5,421 bases of DNA, from the NCBI GenBank assembly GCA_031255895.1, contig JAIRRQ010000115.1:1-5421 (forward strand), given 5' to 3'. How positions within the stretch are numbered: the first letter of the stretch is position 1; the number at the start of each line of letters is the position of its first letter. Position numbers and translations under genes: made by a program. Source of the stretch: Methanocalculaceae archaeon. GTDB lineage: Archaea; Halobacteriota; Methanomicrobia; Methanomicrobiales; Methanocorpusculaceae. Positions 1 through 5,292 of this stretch are shown in pieces. Below the pieces are notes generated by a model. That model searched no databases and was not told where the DNA came from. It saw only the letters and a program-made list of their open reading frames with translations.

Positions 1-1
1 T

Positions 2-172
2 TTTGATCGTGGTGGTCCCCGCATTGTTGACGCCTTTGACGAACTTGTTTCCATTTTGCATTCTGTCGACGACGACAATTCGATACCTTTCTCACAAACA
101 TCTGATTTCGGTCTTTCTCCCCTTCTGACAGCTTCAGTTGTCTGGTTTCTGATATTTAGAAAAATGATCTAA
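2..172 (+). CDS. C-terminal end of an unidentified protein (5' end outside window)
   Basis: The frame starting at base 2 is open for 56 codons and ends at TAA (170-172). The start lies outside the window. The visible tail begins FDRGGPRIVDAFDELV, then has an acidic DDD stretch, a polar Ser/Gln/Thr segment, and ends in a hydrophobic run (LLTASVVWFLIF, fragment residues 41-52) followed by RKMI. The hydrophobic end could be a C-terminal membrane anchor or a buried helix; too little is present to decide. Codon use is mixed and coding-like (many GAC, TTC, CTT), unlike the T-rich sequence that follows at once. A T7 run lies 10 bases after the stop. I do not recognise the family. The gene converges on the minus-strand operon that ends at 971. 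Confidence 0.6.
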   Translation, partial: FDRGGPRIVDAFDELVSILHSVDDDNSIPFSQTSDFGLSPLLTASVVWFLIFRKMI

Positions 173-181
173 TATTATGTA

Positions 182-188
182 TTTTTTT
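182..188 (+). terminator. T-run terminator after the left-edge gene
   Basis: A run of seven T residues begins 10 bases after the TAA of the left-edge gene, with further T-runs at 214-219 and 303-310. Archaeal RNA polymerase terminates at oligo-T tracts in the non-template strand without needing a hairpin, so a cluster of T-runs just after a stop codon fits a transcription end. No stem precedes it. Confidence 0.5.
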
Positions 189-549
189 GGTATTTGGGAT
201 TTAATTGTCATCATTTTTTGTGAAACAGATTTTGCAATCGTGATTGTCGCTTTTTGTGCTATTTGAAGTGCATTTTCCTAGTTATTTATTAGTCATCCAA
301 TATTTTTTTTATCATTACATTCTTGGAAAATGTCAAATTCATAGACTGTTTATTATCAATCCTGGGTATATATGGGATTGGAAATACCACTAGTAGTGTT
401 TGTTTTATCTGTCGTGCTGCAGATGTTGGAATGTTCATCCCGATTATCTGAAGTGTGTTTCTCGTAATTTTTATGATGTTGTGCTAAAAATAGATGGATA
501 TTCGATTTTCTGAGGTGCAACACGCGTGTTTTTATTTTATCGTCCATTG

Positions 550-568
550 CAACTGAATTTCTCAGTTG
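550..568. repeat. Inverted repeat / hairpin, 7-bp stem
   Basis: CAACTGA, a five-base loop (ATTTC), then TCAGTTG form a perfect 7-bp stem. It lies five bases before a second small hairpin that ends in a T6 run. Together they could form the 3' end of a plus-strand transcript, but no transcript that would use it is identified. Confidence 0.4.
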
Positions 569-573
569 TTTGT

Positions 574-593
574 ACGGTTCTGAGCCGTTTTTT
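574..593 (+). terminator. Small GC hairpin followed by T6
   Basis: ACGG (574-577) pairs with CCGT (585-588), with a further T-G wobble pair, and runs directly into T6 (588-593). This has the form of a weak intrinsic terminator on the plus strand. It is about 400 bases beyond the end of the left-edge gene, so it is either a second-line terminator, the end of an unannotated small RNA, or chance. Confidence 0.3.
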
Positions 594-876
594 GGTTTTG
601 CAATCTTTGTTTGTTCTTACTGAATCGATTTTTTGCGAATCTGCAGGAAAGATATGATTTTCGATTTTGTCCTTTGAATTGGAAATATTAGTATACTCAG
701 AATATATCGATATCTTCAGTGTAATGTCTTCAAAAAATCAACTTGAATGCATGATTCACATATCATGGTTTTATGCTGTCTCCTTCCATCAACGTATAAT
801 TTTTCCGTGGTAGAGCATTGTAATATTTTTTATCATTGTTTTTTGGAGCATTCTATACTGACGCCGGTGGATACGG

Positions 877-881
877 AAAAA
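877..881 (-). terminator. Possible T5 terminator after the operon
   Basis: On the minus strand a T5 run lies about 90 bases past the TAG that ends the DUF364 gene, with a T4 run just before it at 887-890. It is the first T-run met by polymerase leaving the operon. It is weak, and no hairpin supports it. Confidence 0.2.
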
Positions 882-970
882 GTACCAAAACAAATGTGGT
901 GGCATAGGATCTCTAGCAAATCTTAATATATCTCCCTTTTCTTTGCAATCGTATTTCAATTTATTTTATC

Positions 971-1729
971 CTAAGTCTGCCGCTTCCAACTAACCTTTTG
1001 TCCGGTTGAATGAATTCGGTCCATGTCAAGTCCCTGAGCGATCCGTTTCGCATGGTCGCAATCGCGAATCACAAACGAGGAGATATCATCAACACCGAAG
1101 TCAAAAAATGCTGGTGCAAGGGGGGTGGATGATCCAACAATCACTACATTTTCTGCGTTTTTTGCGAGTTTTAGGTATCGAGACAGAGTTTTGTACACGA
1201 TGCTTGCGCAGGTTATAAACACAAAATCCGCTTCCGGAACAAGATAATCGCTTGCTGGTTCCGGATAATCATCTGGACCGGGCAATATTTCGATGATCGA
1301 CAGATCGCAGACTGGTGCAAACAACTGTTCCAGACGAGGGAAGTGGCCAATCACGCAGACTTTTTTGTTTTTGATCCGACTCTGAGACATTATAAACGGA
1401 TCATTTTTTCGATCCTCTGTTGTGCGATTTGGTGAGAGCTCCACACCGTGTTCCGCTGCGATCTCCGGACTGTTGTAGTAGGCATTCATAGCTGCAAGAC
1501 CTATTGATGATTCCACATAGTTCCAGGATTTCACCGCCTCGGCAAGCTCGTGAAGTGGCATACCTATCTCTCGTCGAAGTATTTCAGGACGACTGTCGCC
1601 TGGAATTGTTCCGGCAACTCCGCAGCCCGATCCACTTTTGACGTATGTGGTATAGCCTCCAAGCAGTAGATCTTCAACCGTGTACTCCTCCGGAATTCCG
1701 GAAATAATTGCATCATAGATTTTCCACAT
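971..1729 (-). CDS. DUF4213/DUF364 protein, putative metal-chelating Rossmann protein
   Basis: This 252-residue protein has the two-part layout of the DUF364 family. The N-terminal part (about 1-95) is the enolase-N-like DUF4213 region, with the typical SSIGLAAMNAYY stretch at 74-85. The C-terminal part (about 110-248) is the Rossmann-like DUF364 domain, with VCVIGHFPRL (124-133), the strand FVFITCASIVYKTL (169-182) and VVIVGSSTPLAP (195-206) followed by FGVDDISSF (211-219). The structure of a Desulfitobacterium family member led to the proposal that the interdomain cleft binds heavy metal; no reaction is established. No signal peptide or membrane segment is seen, so it is probably cytoplasmic. 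It is the last gene of the operon, starting 10 bases after the ATPase stop. A GAGG ribosome-binding sequence overlaps that TGA, 8 bases before ATG, which supports this start. Family assignment is firm; function is inferred. Confidence 0.9.
   Translation of the reverse strand: MWKIYDAIISGIPEEYTVEDLLLGGYTTYVKSGSGCGVAGTIPGDSRPEILRREIGMPLHELAEAVKSWNYVESSIGLAAMNAYYNSPEIAAEHGVELSPNRTTEDRKNDPFIMSQSRIKNKKVCVIGHFPRLEQLFAPVCDLSIIEILPGPDDYPEPASDYLVPEADFVFITCASIVYKTLSRYLKLAKNAENVVIVGSSTPLAPAFFDFGVDDISSFVIRDCDHAKRIAQGLDMDRIHSTGQKVSWKRQT
1689..1702. repeat. Perfect 14-bp palindrome inside the DUF364 gene start
   Basis: TCCGGAATTCCGGA reads identically on both strands. It lies inside codons 9-14 of the DUF364 gene (Ile-Ser-Gly-Ile-Pro-Glu). 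It shares the GGAATTCC core with a palindrome just before the ATPase start, and resembles one before the GTPase start. It may be a binding site or only a consequence of the codons used. Confidence 0.5.
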
Positions 1730-1733
1730 GATT

Positions 1734-1742
1734 TATTCCTCA
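1734..1742 (-). promoter_or_regulatory. Ribosome-binding site of the DUF364 gene, overlapping the ATPase stop
   Basis: On the minus strand the sequence is TGAGGAATAAATCATG. GAGG overlaps the last two bases of the ATPase stop codon, with 8 bases to the DUF364 ATG. The arrangement favours ribosomes that have just finished the ATPase, so the two proteins are probably made in linked amounts. Confidence 0.65.
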
Positions 1743-2750
1743 AATAGTATCTGGGGTGATTCTATCTCCGATCCGCAGTTTGTTGCGAATGGATTGAAGA
1801 GTATTGTCCAGCATCTCAATTTTTGCGAGACTTTCTCGCTCTTCCGGTGTTGTCTCGATAATTTTGTACACACCGCCGTTTTTGATCACCAGTCGCTTCC
1901 CTGCCATCAGAGCAAGGAGAGGATCGTGTGTGGAGATGAGAACAATTTTTTCATTTTTTGCAAGCATGTGAATAGCTTGTCTTCGATCAACGCCGGCATT
2001 TTCGATTTCATCGATCAGAACGATTGGTGATGTACTCATGCAGGCTGTGTCGGCGATCATCAGCGCTCGTGATTGACCGCCAGAAAGCTGAGTCACCTTT
2101 GTCTGAAGTGTGAATTTTTCACCAACGAGTTCATTTGCTGCGGCAAAACACTCTGCTACGACCTTTGTAGGATTTGGATGTAGCCTGCTCTTTGCGTGCA
2201 TTTCCAGGAACTCACCAACAGAGAGATCCATCACGAAATTCATGTTTTGTGATAGTTGGGCAACCAGCCGTCCATCCATCACAAATCGTTCCTCGTCTTC
2301 AAGTGCTCTGCCGTTGACAAGAATTTGTCTTTTTGTTGGAGTGTCTCGCTGGGCCAGACACTCAATGTCCGCGAGAAATCTGCTTTTGCCGGATCCGGTT
2401 GGTCCCACAATGCTTATGATTTCACCTGATTTGATTGAAAAAACAAACTCCTCGACATCTTCGGATTTTGTCTGTCCTCCAAGAATGGTAATTTCCTGTA
2501 CGGTTGTAGTCTGTTCCTCTCCGGAGACTGTCTGGAGAAACAGGACAAGTTGATCGAGAACAGTGGTCTTGTTCAACCCAAAATCGATAAGAATGTTTTC
2601 ATCGACTTTGTTCAGAGCTTCGCTGAACGGCAATTCGTTCTCGAGGTTCTGTAGGTTGTAATTGATGAAAAAATCAGCAACAATTGGATAATCTGCGATC
2701 AATTCTTGCAGTGTTTCGTTCGTGACACGGTCGTAGAGATCGTTGATCAT
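1740..2750 (-). CDS. Soluble ABC-type ATPase with N-terminal helical domain
   Basis: This 336-residue ATPase carries the ABC motifs in order: Walker A GPTGSGKS (116-123), a Q-loop around Q165-Q168, signature LSGGQ (222-226), Walker B IVLIDE (243-248) with the catalytic Glu at 248, and the switch His in STHD (H275). All key residues are intact. Residues 1-75 form a separate, probably helical domain (YPIVADFFINYNLQNLE, then LPFSEAL and FGL). It recalls the small N-terminal domains of DUF1858 and of ScdA-type iron-sulfur repair proteins, but the usual Cys motif is absent; this resemblance is my impression. No membrane protein gene is adjacent, so transport is unlikely and a soluble maturation or mechanochemical role fits better. 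The ATG at 2750 overlaps the GTPase stop (ATGA). An in-frame ATG at 2825 would overlap the GTPase by 79 bases and is rejected. Confidence 0.88.
   Translation of the reverse strand: MINDLYDRVTNETLQELIADYPIVADFFINYNLQNLENELPFSEALNKVDENILIDFGLNKTTVLDQLVLFLQTVSGEEQTTTVQEITILGGQTKSEDVEEFVFSIKSGEIISIVGPTGSGKSRFLADIECLAQRDTPTKRQILVNGRALEDEERFVMDGRLVAQLSQNMNFVMDLSVGEFLEMHAKSRLHPNPTKVVAECFAAANELVGEKFTLQTKVTQLSGGQSRALMIADTACMSTSPIVLIDEIENAGVDRRQAIHMLAKNEKIVLISTHDPLLALMAGKRLVIKNGGVYKIIETTPEERESLAKIEMLDNTLQSIRNKLRIGDRITPDTI
2747..2750 (-). promoter_or_regulatory. ATGA stop-start overlap coupling GTPase and ATPase
   Basis: The GTPase TGA (2749-2747) and the ATPase ATG (2750-2748) share bases as ATGA. No strong Shine-Dalgarno sequence precedes it; only GGAAT in the palindrome GGAATTCC (2759-2752) is present. 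Termination-reinitiation is therefore the likely way the ATPase is translated, and this decides its start. Confidence 0.8.
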
Positions 2751-3433
2751 GGGAATTCCATCTTTCGAAGCATGCCGTTCTGGTATTCTTCCCCAATTCG
2801 AGTCTCCCCGGTACAGTAGGAACAAACTGAGGCTGGTGTTGTGAATCGGAGTTTGTATCCGCGTAGGCTTGCAATTTTTGCCGCGAATATTGTATGTTTT
2901 CCGAGCATAAAAGCTCCCTGCCCAGTAATGCCGTTGATGAAGATTATCTTTGCATTGCTGTTGACCTGCCGGATATTGAACATGAATACTTCACGTTCTG
3001 CCTGAGAAACAATGTCGCCTTTAGTGACCACTACAATGTCGGCGAATTTCAGCATCGGTCCTATTTTTCTAGGTGTGTGAATGCCGGATAAATTGTCAAT
3101 AACGCAGATTGCTAGTACCCCGCGAATATGCGGAGAACATCGATTGCAGAGCCCGGCACTTTCGGTGATGAGGATATCAAACCCCTCTCGCATCCCCCAT
3201 CTAACGGCATCCTCGACGTTGCTAATGAAGAAATGATCGGGGCAGAATTTTCCGGCAAATCCAACCAACACCGGAATGTCGTATTCGGTGTAGCGAATTT
3301 TGTCAAAGGATGTGAGACAATCAAACTTGACAACACCTATTTTCTGGTTTTTTTCGCGCAAAATGTCTGCAAGTCGTAAAATAACCGATGTTTTTCCTGA
3401 TGAAGGTGGCCCTGCTACGGTTATCAATCGCAT
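2747..3433 (-). CDS. SIMIBI-class P-loop GTPase, HypB/UreG/G3E-like metallochaperone candidate
   Basis: This 228-residue protein starts with a P-loop at its very N-terminus (GPPSSGKTS, 8-16), as in the HypB/UreG/CobW group of metal-centre GTPases. ESAG (91-94) is the G3/Walker B region. TKGD (137-140) is the G4 base-recognition motif, with Thr in place of the usual Asn, so guanine specificity is likely but not certain. Possible metal ligands are C39, C64-P-D-H67, C96-xx-C99-xx-H102 directly after ESAG (where metallochaperone GTPases couple nucleotide state to metal), and C204-xx-C207 near the C-terminus. It is cytoplasmic and first in the operon. The ATG at 3433 is preceded at 9 bases by AAGGA. 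The nearest families have nickel or cobalamin-related clients, but none is encoded here. A simple ATP-binding relative is the main alternative. Confidence 0.85.
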   Translation of the reverse strand: MRLITVAGPPSSGKTSVILRLADILREKNQKIGVVKFDCLTSFDKIRYTEYDIPVLVGFAGKFCPDHFFISNVEDAVRWGMREGFDILITESAGLCNRCSPHIRGVLAICVIDNLSGIHTPRKIGPMLKFADIVVVTKGDIVSQAEREVFMFNIRQVNSNAKIIFINGITGQGAFMLGKHTIFAAKIASLRGYKLRFTTPASVCSYCTGETRIGEEYQNGMLRKMEFP

Positions 3434-3445
3434 GGAATATATTCC
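3434..3445. repeat. 12-bp palindrome covering the GTPase ribosome-binding site
   Basis: GGAATATATTCC is a perfect palindrome lying directly before the GTPase ATG. Its GGAA half is part of the Shine-Dalgarno sequence, so in RNA the TTCC half could pair with it, though the loop would be only a few bases. As DNA it could be an operator. A 12-bp palindrome is expected about once in a window this size by chance; only the position makes it notable. Confidence 0.4.
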
Positions 3446-3447
3446 TT
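3443..3447 (-). promoter_or_regulatory. Shine-Dalgarno sequence of the GTPase gene
   Basis: AAGGA lies 9 bases before the ATG at 3433 on the minus strand. It supports this start, which is also the only one that places the P-loop at the usual N-terminal position. Confidence 0.6.
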
Positions 3448-3452
3448 AGAGG

Positions 3453-3480
3453 TATATATTCAGCCTCTTCCCATAAAAAT
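3453..3480 (-). promoter_or_regulatory. Candidate archaeal TATA elements for the operon
   Basis: Two AT-rich boxes precede the GTPase gene on the minus strand. AATATATA (3460-3453) is centred about 24 bases before the ATG, which would give a transcript that is leaderless or nearly so. ATTTTTATGG (3480-3471) would place the start near 3450 and leave a short leader holding the AAGGA site. The second agrees better with the Shine-Dalgarno sequence. Neither has a strong purine-rich BRE. Confidence 0.35.
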
Positions 3481-3683
3481 GTGAGATTATTCCTCCGGAA
3501 AATTAACTAAATGTTGTTGATCTACGTGCGAAGTGTTGCTCACAGTTTTTATTTTCCTCCACAACCACTGTGTAATTCCTGATACGGTTGATTTTTTCAT
3601 TTTTATTTTTGTACTCTTTTATTCAACAGCGTCTGCAGGATGTGTCTGCTCATTGATTTGTGTTTTACGAGGTGATCAGTTGA
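3481..3683. other. Operon upstream region, nothing recognised
   Basis: These 200 bases upstream of the operon hold no open frame of note and no clear repeat or RNA. Regulatory sites for the operon would be expected near the 3481 end. Confidence 0.5.
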
Positions 3684-4266
3684 TGTATCCCAACTGCACT
3701 TGTTGACTCCTTACCAGATGTTTGTGTTGATAGAACTTGTCATGCGATACGACTTGGTTATGTTGACAACTTCATTGAATCTCTGTATCACATAAACATC
3801 TTCGAAAATCAGAAATTTGCGTGGACTGATATCATAATTTTTTATGTCGAGATGAGGGTTTGCAATGTGGGCACATTTGATCCAGGGGATTGCTTGTATC
3901 AGTAAATTATTCCATTGGATCATTTGTCTTTTGAAGTAGGGTGGTTTGTTGTCTTATGGATGCGAATATTTCATAATAGATGAATCAGGTTAAATCTGAT
4001 ACGGTTTGCTTCAAACAATCTCTAATCTGTGCTGGAACATGATAACTGAATCATCAAAATCTATCAAATTGTCCTCGAATATTCAGAACATATCACTTCA
4101 TGCCCCCTCACAGAGACATTCTCGGACACAAACGATCTTTACCCTCACGTGGGTACTACTGACTGGACTATCGTGGAAATCGGATCCATTCATCCGCATC
4201 TGTGAGACTCCAGATATCCATTGGATGAGAGCGAACTATAATTTTGCGCAGATTGAAAAAACGTGA
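3684..4266 (+). pseudogene. Possible decayed plus-strand gene with in-frame stops and a frameshift
   Basis: One plus frame gives protein-like segments broken by stops. The first, CIPTALVDSLPDVCVDR to CNVGTFDPGDCLYQ, runs 73 codons to TAA (3903-3905). A second includes LDHLSFEVGWFVVLW. After stops at 3981, 4023 and 4047 a 51-codon stretch contains IIKIYQIVLEYSEH and LYPHVGTTDWTIVEIG and ends at TGA 4203. A shift of frame near 4197-4202 would join this to CETPDIHWMRANYNFAQ, which ends at TGA 4264-4266. Codon choice in the open parts (GAC AAC TTC, ACA TTC TCG GAC) looks like coding sequence. I recognise no family. Open stretches of 50-70 codons can arise by chance in AT-rich DNA, so this is tentative; a minus-strand frame of 70 codons at 3711-3923 competes with it. 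Confidence 0.33.
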
Positions 4267-4371
4267 CAATTATATATCTATTTTTATTTGAATTCTCCAC
4301 TTAGGTTTGTGATTGACACAATTTCTGATGGATATTTGAGTAGAATTGATACTTGGTTTTGGTCTTCGTAG

Positions 4372-4398
4372 TATTGTTAATATTGTTAATATTGTTGA
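4372..4398. repeat. Short tandem repeat, 9-bp unit, three copies
   Basis: TATTGTTAA occurs twice in tandem (4372-4380, 4381-4389), followed by the variant TATTGTTGA (4390-4398). It lies outside confident genes, just before a doubtful open frame. Such repeats can vary in copy number by slippage. Confidence 0.7.
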
Positions 4399-4411
4399 TG
4401 TGTTCGGGTGA

Positions 4412-4798
4412 GTGATCGAATTTACGCACGTGATAAATGCCTTCCGTGAGGTGGCGGTTATCACATTGATCCAGAGTCACTTCTGTCCTCTCTTGGATAC
4501 TTCGATCGATTTTTGCAGAATTTCCTGCAGAATGGTTGCACATGGTTACCGTTTGAGATCGCAGATGCAGTATATATATACACAGAAGCAGAATGTGTGT
4601 TTTATCTATGATTCGGAAAAACATCTGGATAGGTGCTTCATCCAGTTGTTTTTTTTGGAAAACGAAGAAATGGTTGATGATTCCTGTGGTGGCAAATCAT
4701 ATAATCGATCCTGTTTTGATAATGTTCATGAGTACGTATTATTGCGAGAACAGGTAATAATGTCTTATGACAACTATTTTTGTTCCACAGATCACTGA
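4412..4798 (+). CDS. Doubtful 128-codon open reading frame
   Basis: The frame runs from GTG (4412) to TGA (4796-4798) and is the longest intact frame in the operon's upstream spacer. At this base composition, 128 codons without a stop is uncommon, which is the argument for it. Against it: there is no well-placed ribosome-binding sequence, the start is GTG, and the product has eight cysteines scattered without spacing (25, 35, 39, 63, 75, 92, 100, 124), as expected when T/G-rich noncoding DNA is translated. A 107-codon minus frame overlaps it at 4301-4624. No domain, signal peptide or membrane segment is recognised. It may be part of the decayed region. Confidence 0.2.
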   Translation: MIEFTHVINAFREVAVITLIQSHFCPLLDTSIDFCRISCRMVAHGYRLRSQMQYIYTQKQNVCFIYDSEKHLDRCFIQLFFLENEEMVDDSCGGKSYNRSCFDNVHEYVLLREQVIMSYDNYFCSTDH

Positions 4799-4809
4799 CG
4801 TTTTTGTTT

Positions 4810-5186
4810 TTATTCGTGAATCATCATAACCCCTGTCCTGAGTCGTGTTGTTTGTTGTACCTCCTGCGGTGCGTTTGCAGGCATAATAATCACCAGTCCT
4901 TTTTTTAGATGACGTGGGATGTTGTATAATGGCTGGTCTGTTTCTTCTTCGAACATGACTCCCATTGCATCATACGGCAAGATGTGTTCGAAAAATTATC
5001 TCTGTTTTTTCCAAATGCGAACACAGCGACAATTTTTGCAGTTTTACCTATGTTCATTCGAGAAATGATCTATCCCAGATGACACTCCGTGAATGAGGTG
5101 AGATCGATCTGCGCTCCGATCAGAATTTTCTGATCATAGCCCCTGTCAAGATATTGATGAGGGAAATAATAAATCTCTTTTTGGCG
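4810..5186 (-). pseudogene. Decayed minus-strand gene with one stop and one single-base frameshift
   Basis: The minus frame opens after 5187 with RQKEIYYFPHQYLDRGYDQ and KILIGAQIDLTSFTE, meets TAG at 5072-5070, then continues in the same frame as MNIGKTAKIVAVFAFGKNRDN. At the T5 run 4995-4991 the continuation lies in another frame: FFEHILPYDAMGVMFEEE, LYNIPRHLKKGLVIIMP, ending GVMMIHE and TAA (4812-4810). One more T in the run would join the two parts exactly. The last 62 codons are the most coding-like sequence in this spacer. The joined product would be about 125 residues, cytoplasmic in look, with no family I can name. No ribosome-binding site or start is clear; an ATG at 5204 is followed by a different frame, suggesting another lesion near the 5' end. 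Sequencing error could explain the T-run shift but not the TAG. Confidence 0.5.
5118..5135. repeat. 18-nt inverted repeat
   Basis: GATCAGAA and TTCTGATC are separated by TT, giving a stem of up to 8 bp. It lies inside the minus-strand relic. It is followed by no T-run on either strand, so it is not an obvious terminator. Confidence 0.5.
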
Positions 5187-5235
5187 TCAAAAAATTTTTC
5201 ATTGAATTGTCTCTCTCTTTTTGAATGGATGTTTT

Positions 5236-5240
5236 TTAAA
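5236..5240 (-). terminator. Possible terminator after the GNAT gene
   Basis: The minus strand reads CTATTTTTAAAAAAC about 50 bases after the GNAT stop codon. In an archaeon this T-run could end the acetyltransferase transcript. The evidence is position and composition only. The exact T-run on the minus strand corresponds to the A-run starting in the stretch around 5238-5242. Confidence 0.25.
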
Positions 5241-5292
5241 AATAGATAGCTGAACTGGTATAGTCACTTCAAACTAAATCATGTTCATCCAT

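Larger units (their letters stand above)
173..970. other. T-rich intergenic region, no convincing gene
   Basis: About 800 bases lie between two convergent genes. The plus strand is visibly T-rich, with many runs of 5-8 T. The longest open stretches are short. A minus-strand frame of 63 codons (356-547) and a plus-strand frame broken by stops (724-993) have no recognisable motif. Two adjacent inverted repeats sit at 550-568 and 574-588. The region could be decayed coding sequence, the 3' untranslated regions of both neighbours, or hold a small RNA. I see no tRNA, rRNA, CRISPR or insertion-sequence signature. Confidence 0.6.

Noticed and set aside
356..547. 63-codon minus-strand frame
   Set aside because: Product is rich in Asn, Thr, His and Lys with no motif, has no clear ribosome-binding site, and lies in T-rich spacer DNA; likely chance.
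724..993. Plus-strand frame containing RRWIRKKYQNKCG, reminiscent of the end of a maturase or transposase
   Set aside because: Two stops interrupt it, no catalytic motif is visible and it runs into the DUF364 gene antisense. Another frame looks equally protein-like over the same bases.
1006..1218. Plus-strand open frame opposite the DUF364 gene
   Set aside because: Antisense shadow of a clear family member.
2110..2553. 147-codon plus-strand open frame
   Set aside because: It lies wholly antisense to the ABC ATPase, whose motifs are all intact; Ser/Cys-rich shadow product.
2751..2825. Longer ATPase start at an in-frame ATG (25 extra residues)
   Set aside because: It would overlap the GTPase by 79 bases, and the extra residues are the GTPase C-terminus read in another frame. 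The ATGA junction at 2750 is a far better start.
3112..3379. Overlapping plus and minus frames within the GTPase gene
   Set aside because: Shadows of the GTPase, no motifs of their own.
3711..3923. 70-codon minus-strand frame
   Set aside because: Competes with a plus-strand frame of similar length and quality; no motif supports it.
4571..4580. TATATATATA as a promoter
   Set aside because: Simple alternating tract with no gene at the right distance on either strand.
4301..4624. 107-codon minus-strand frame
   Set aside because: Includes the Asn-Asn-Ile translation of the 9-bp tandem repeat and overlaps the plus ORF; no motif or ribosome-binding site.
4824..5152. Imperfect direct repeat (ATAACCCCTGTC at 4825 and ATAGCCCCTGTC at 5136)
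   Set aside because: Only about 12 bases with one mismatch, about 310 bases apart; not enough to argue for duplication or an attachment site.
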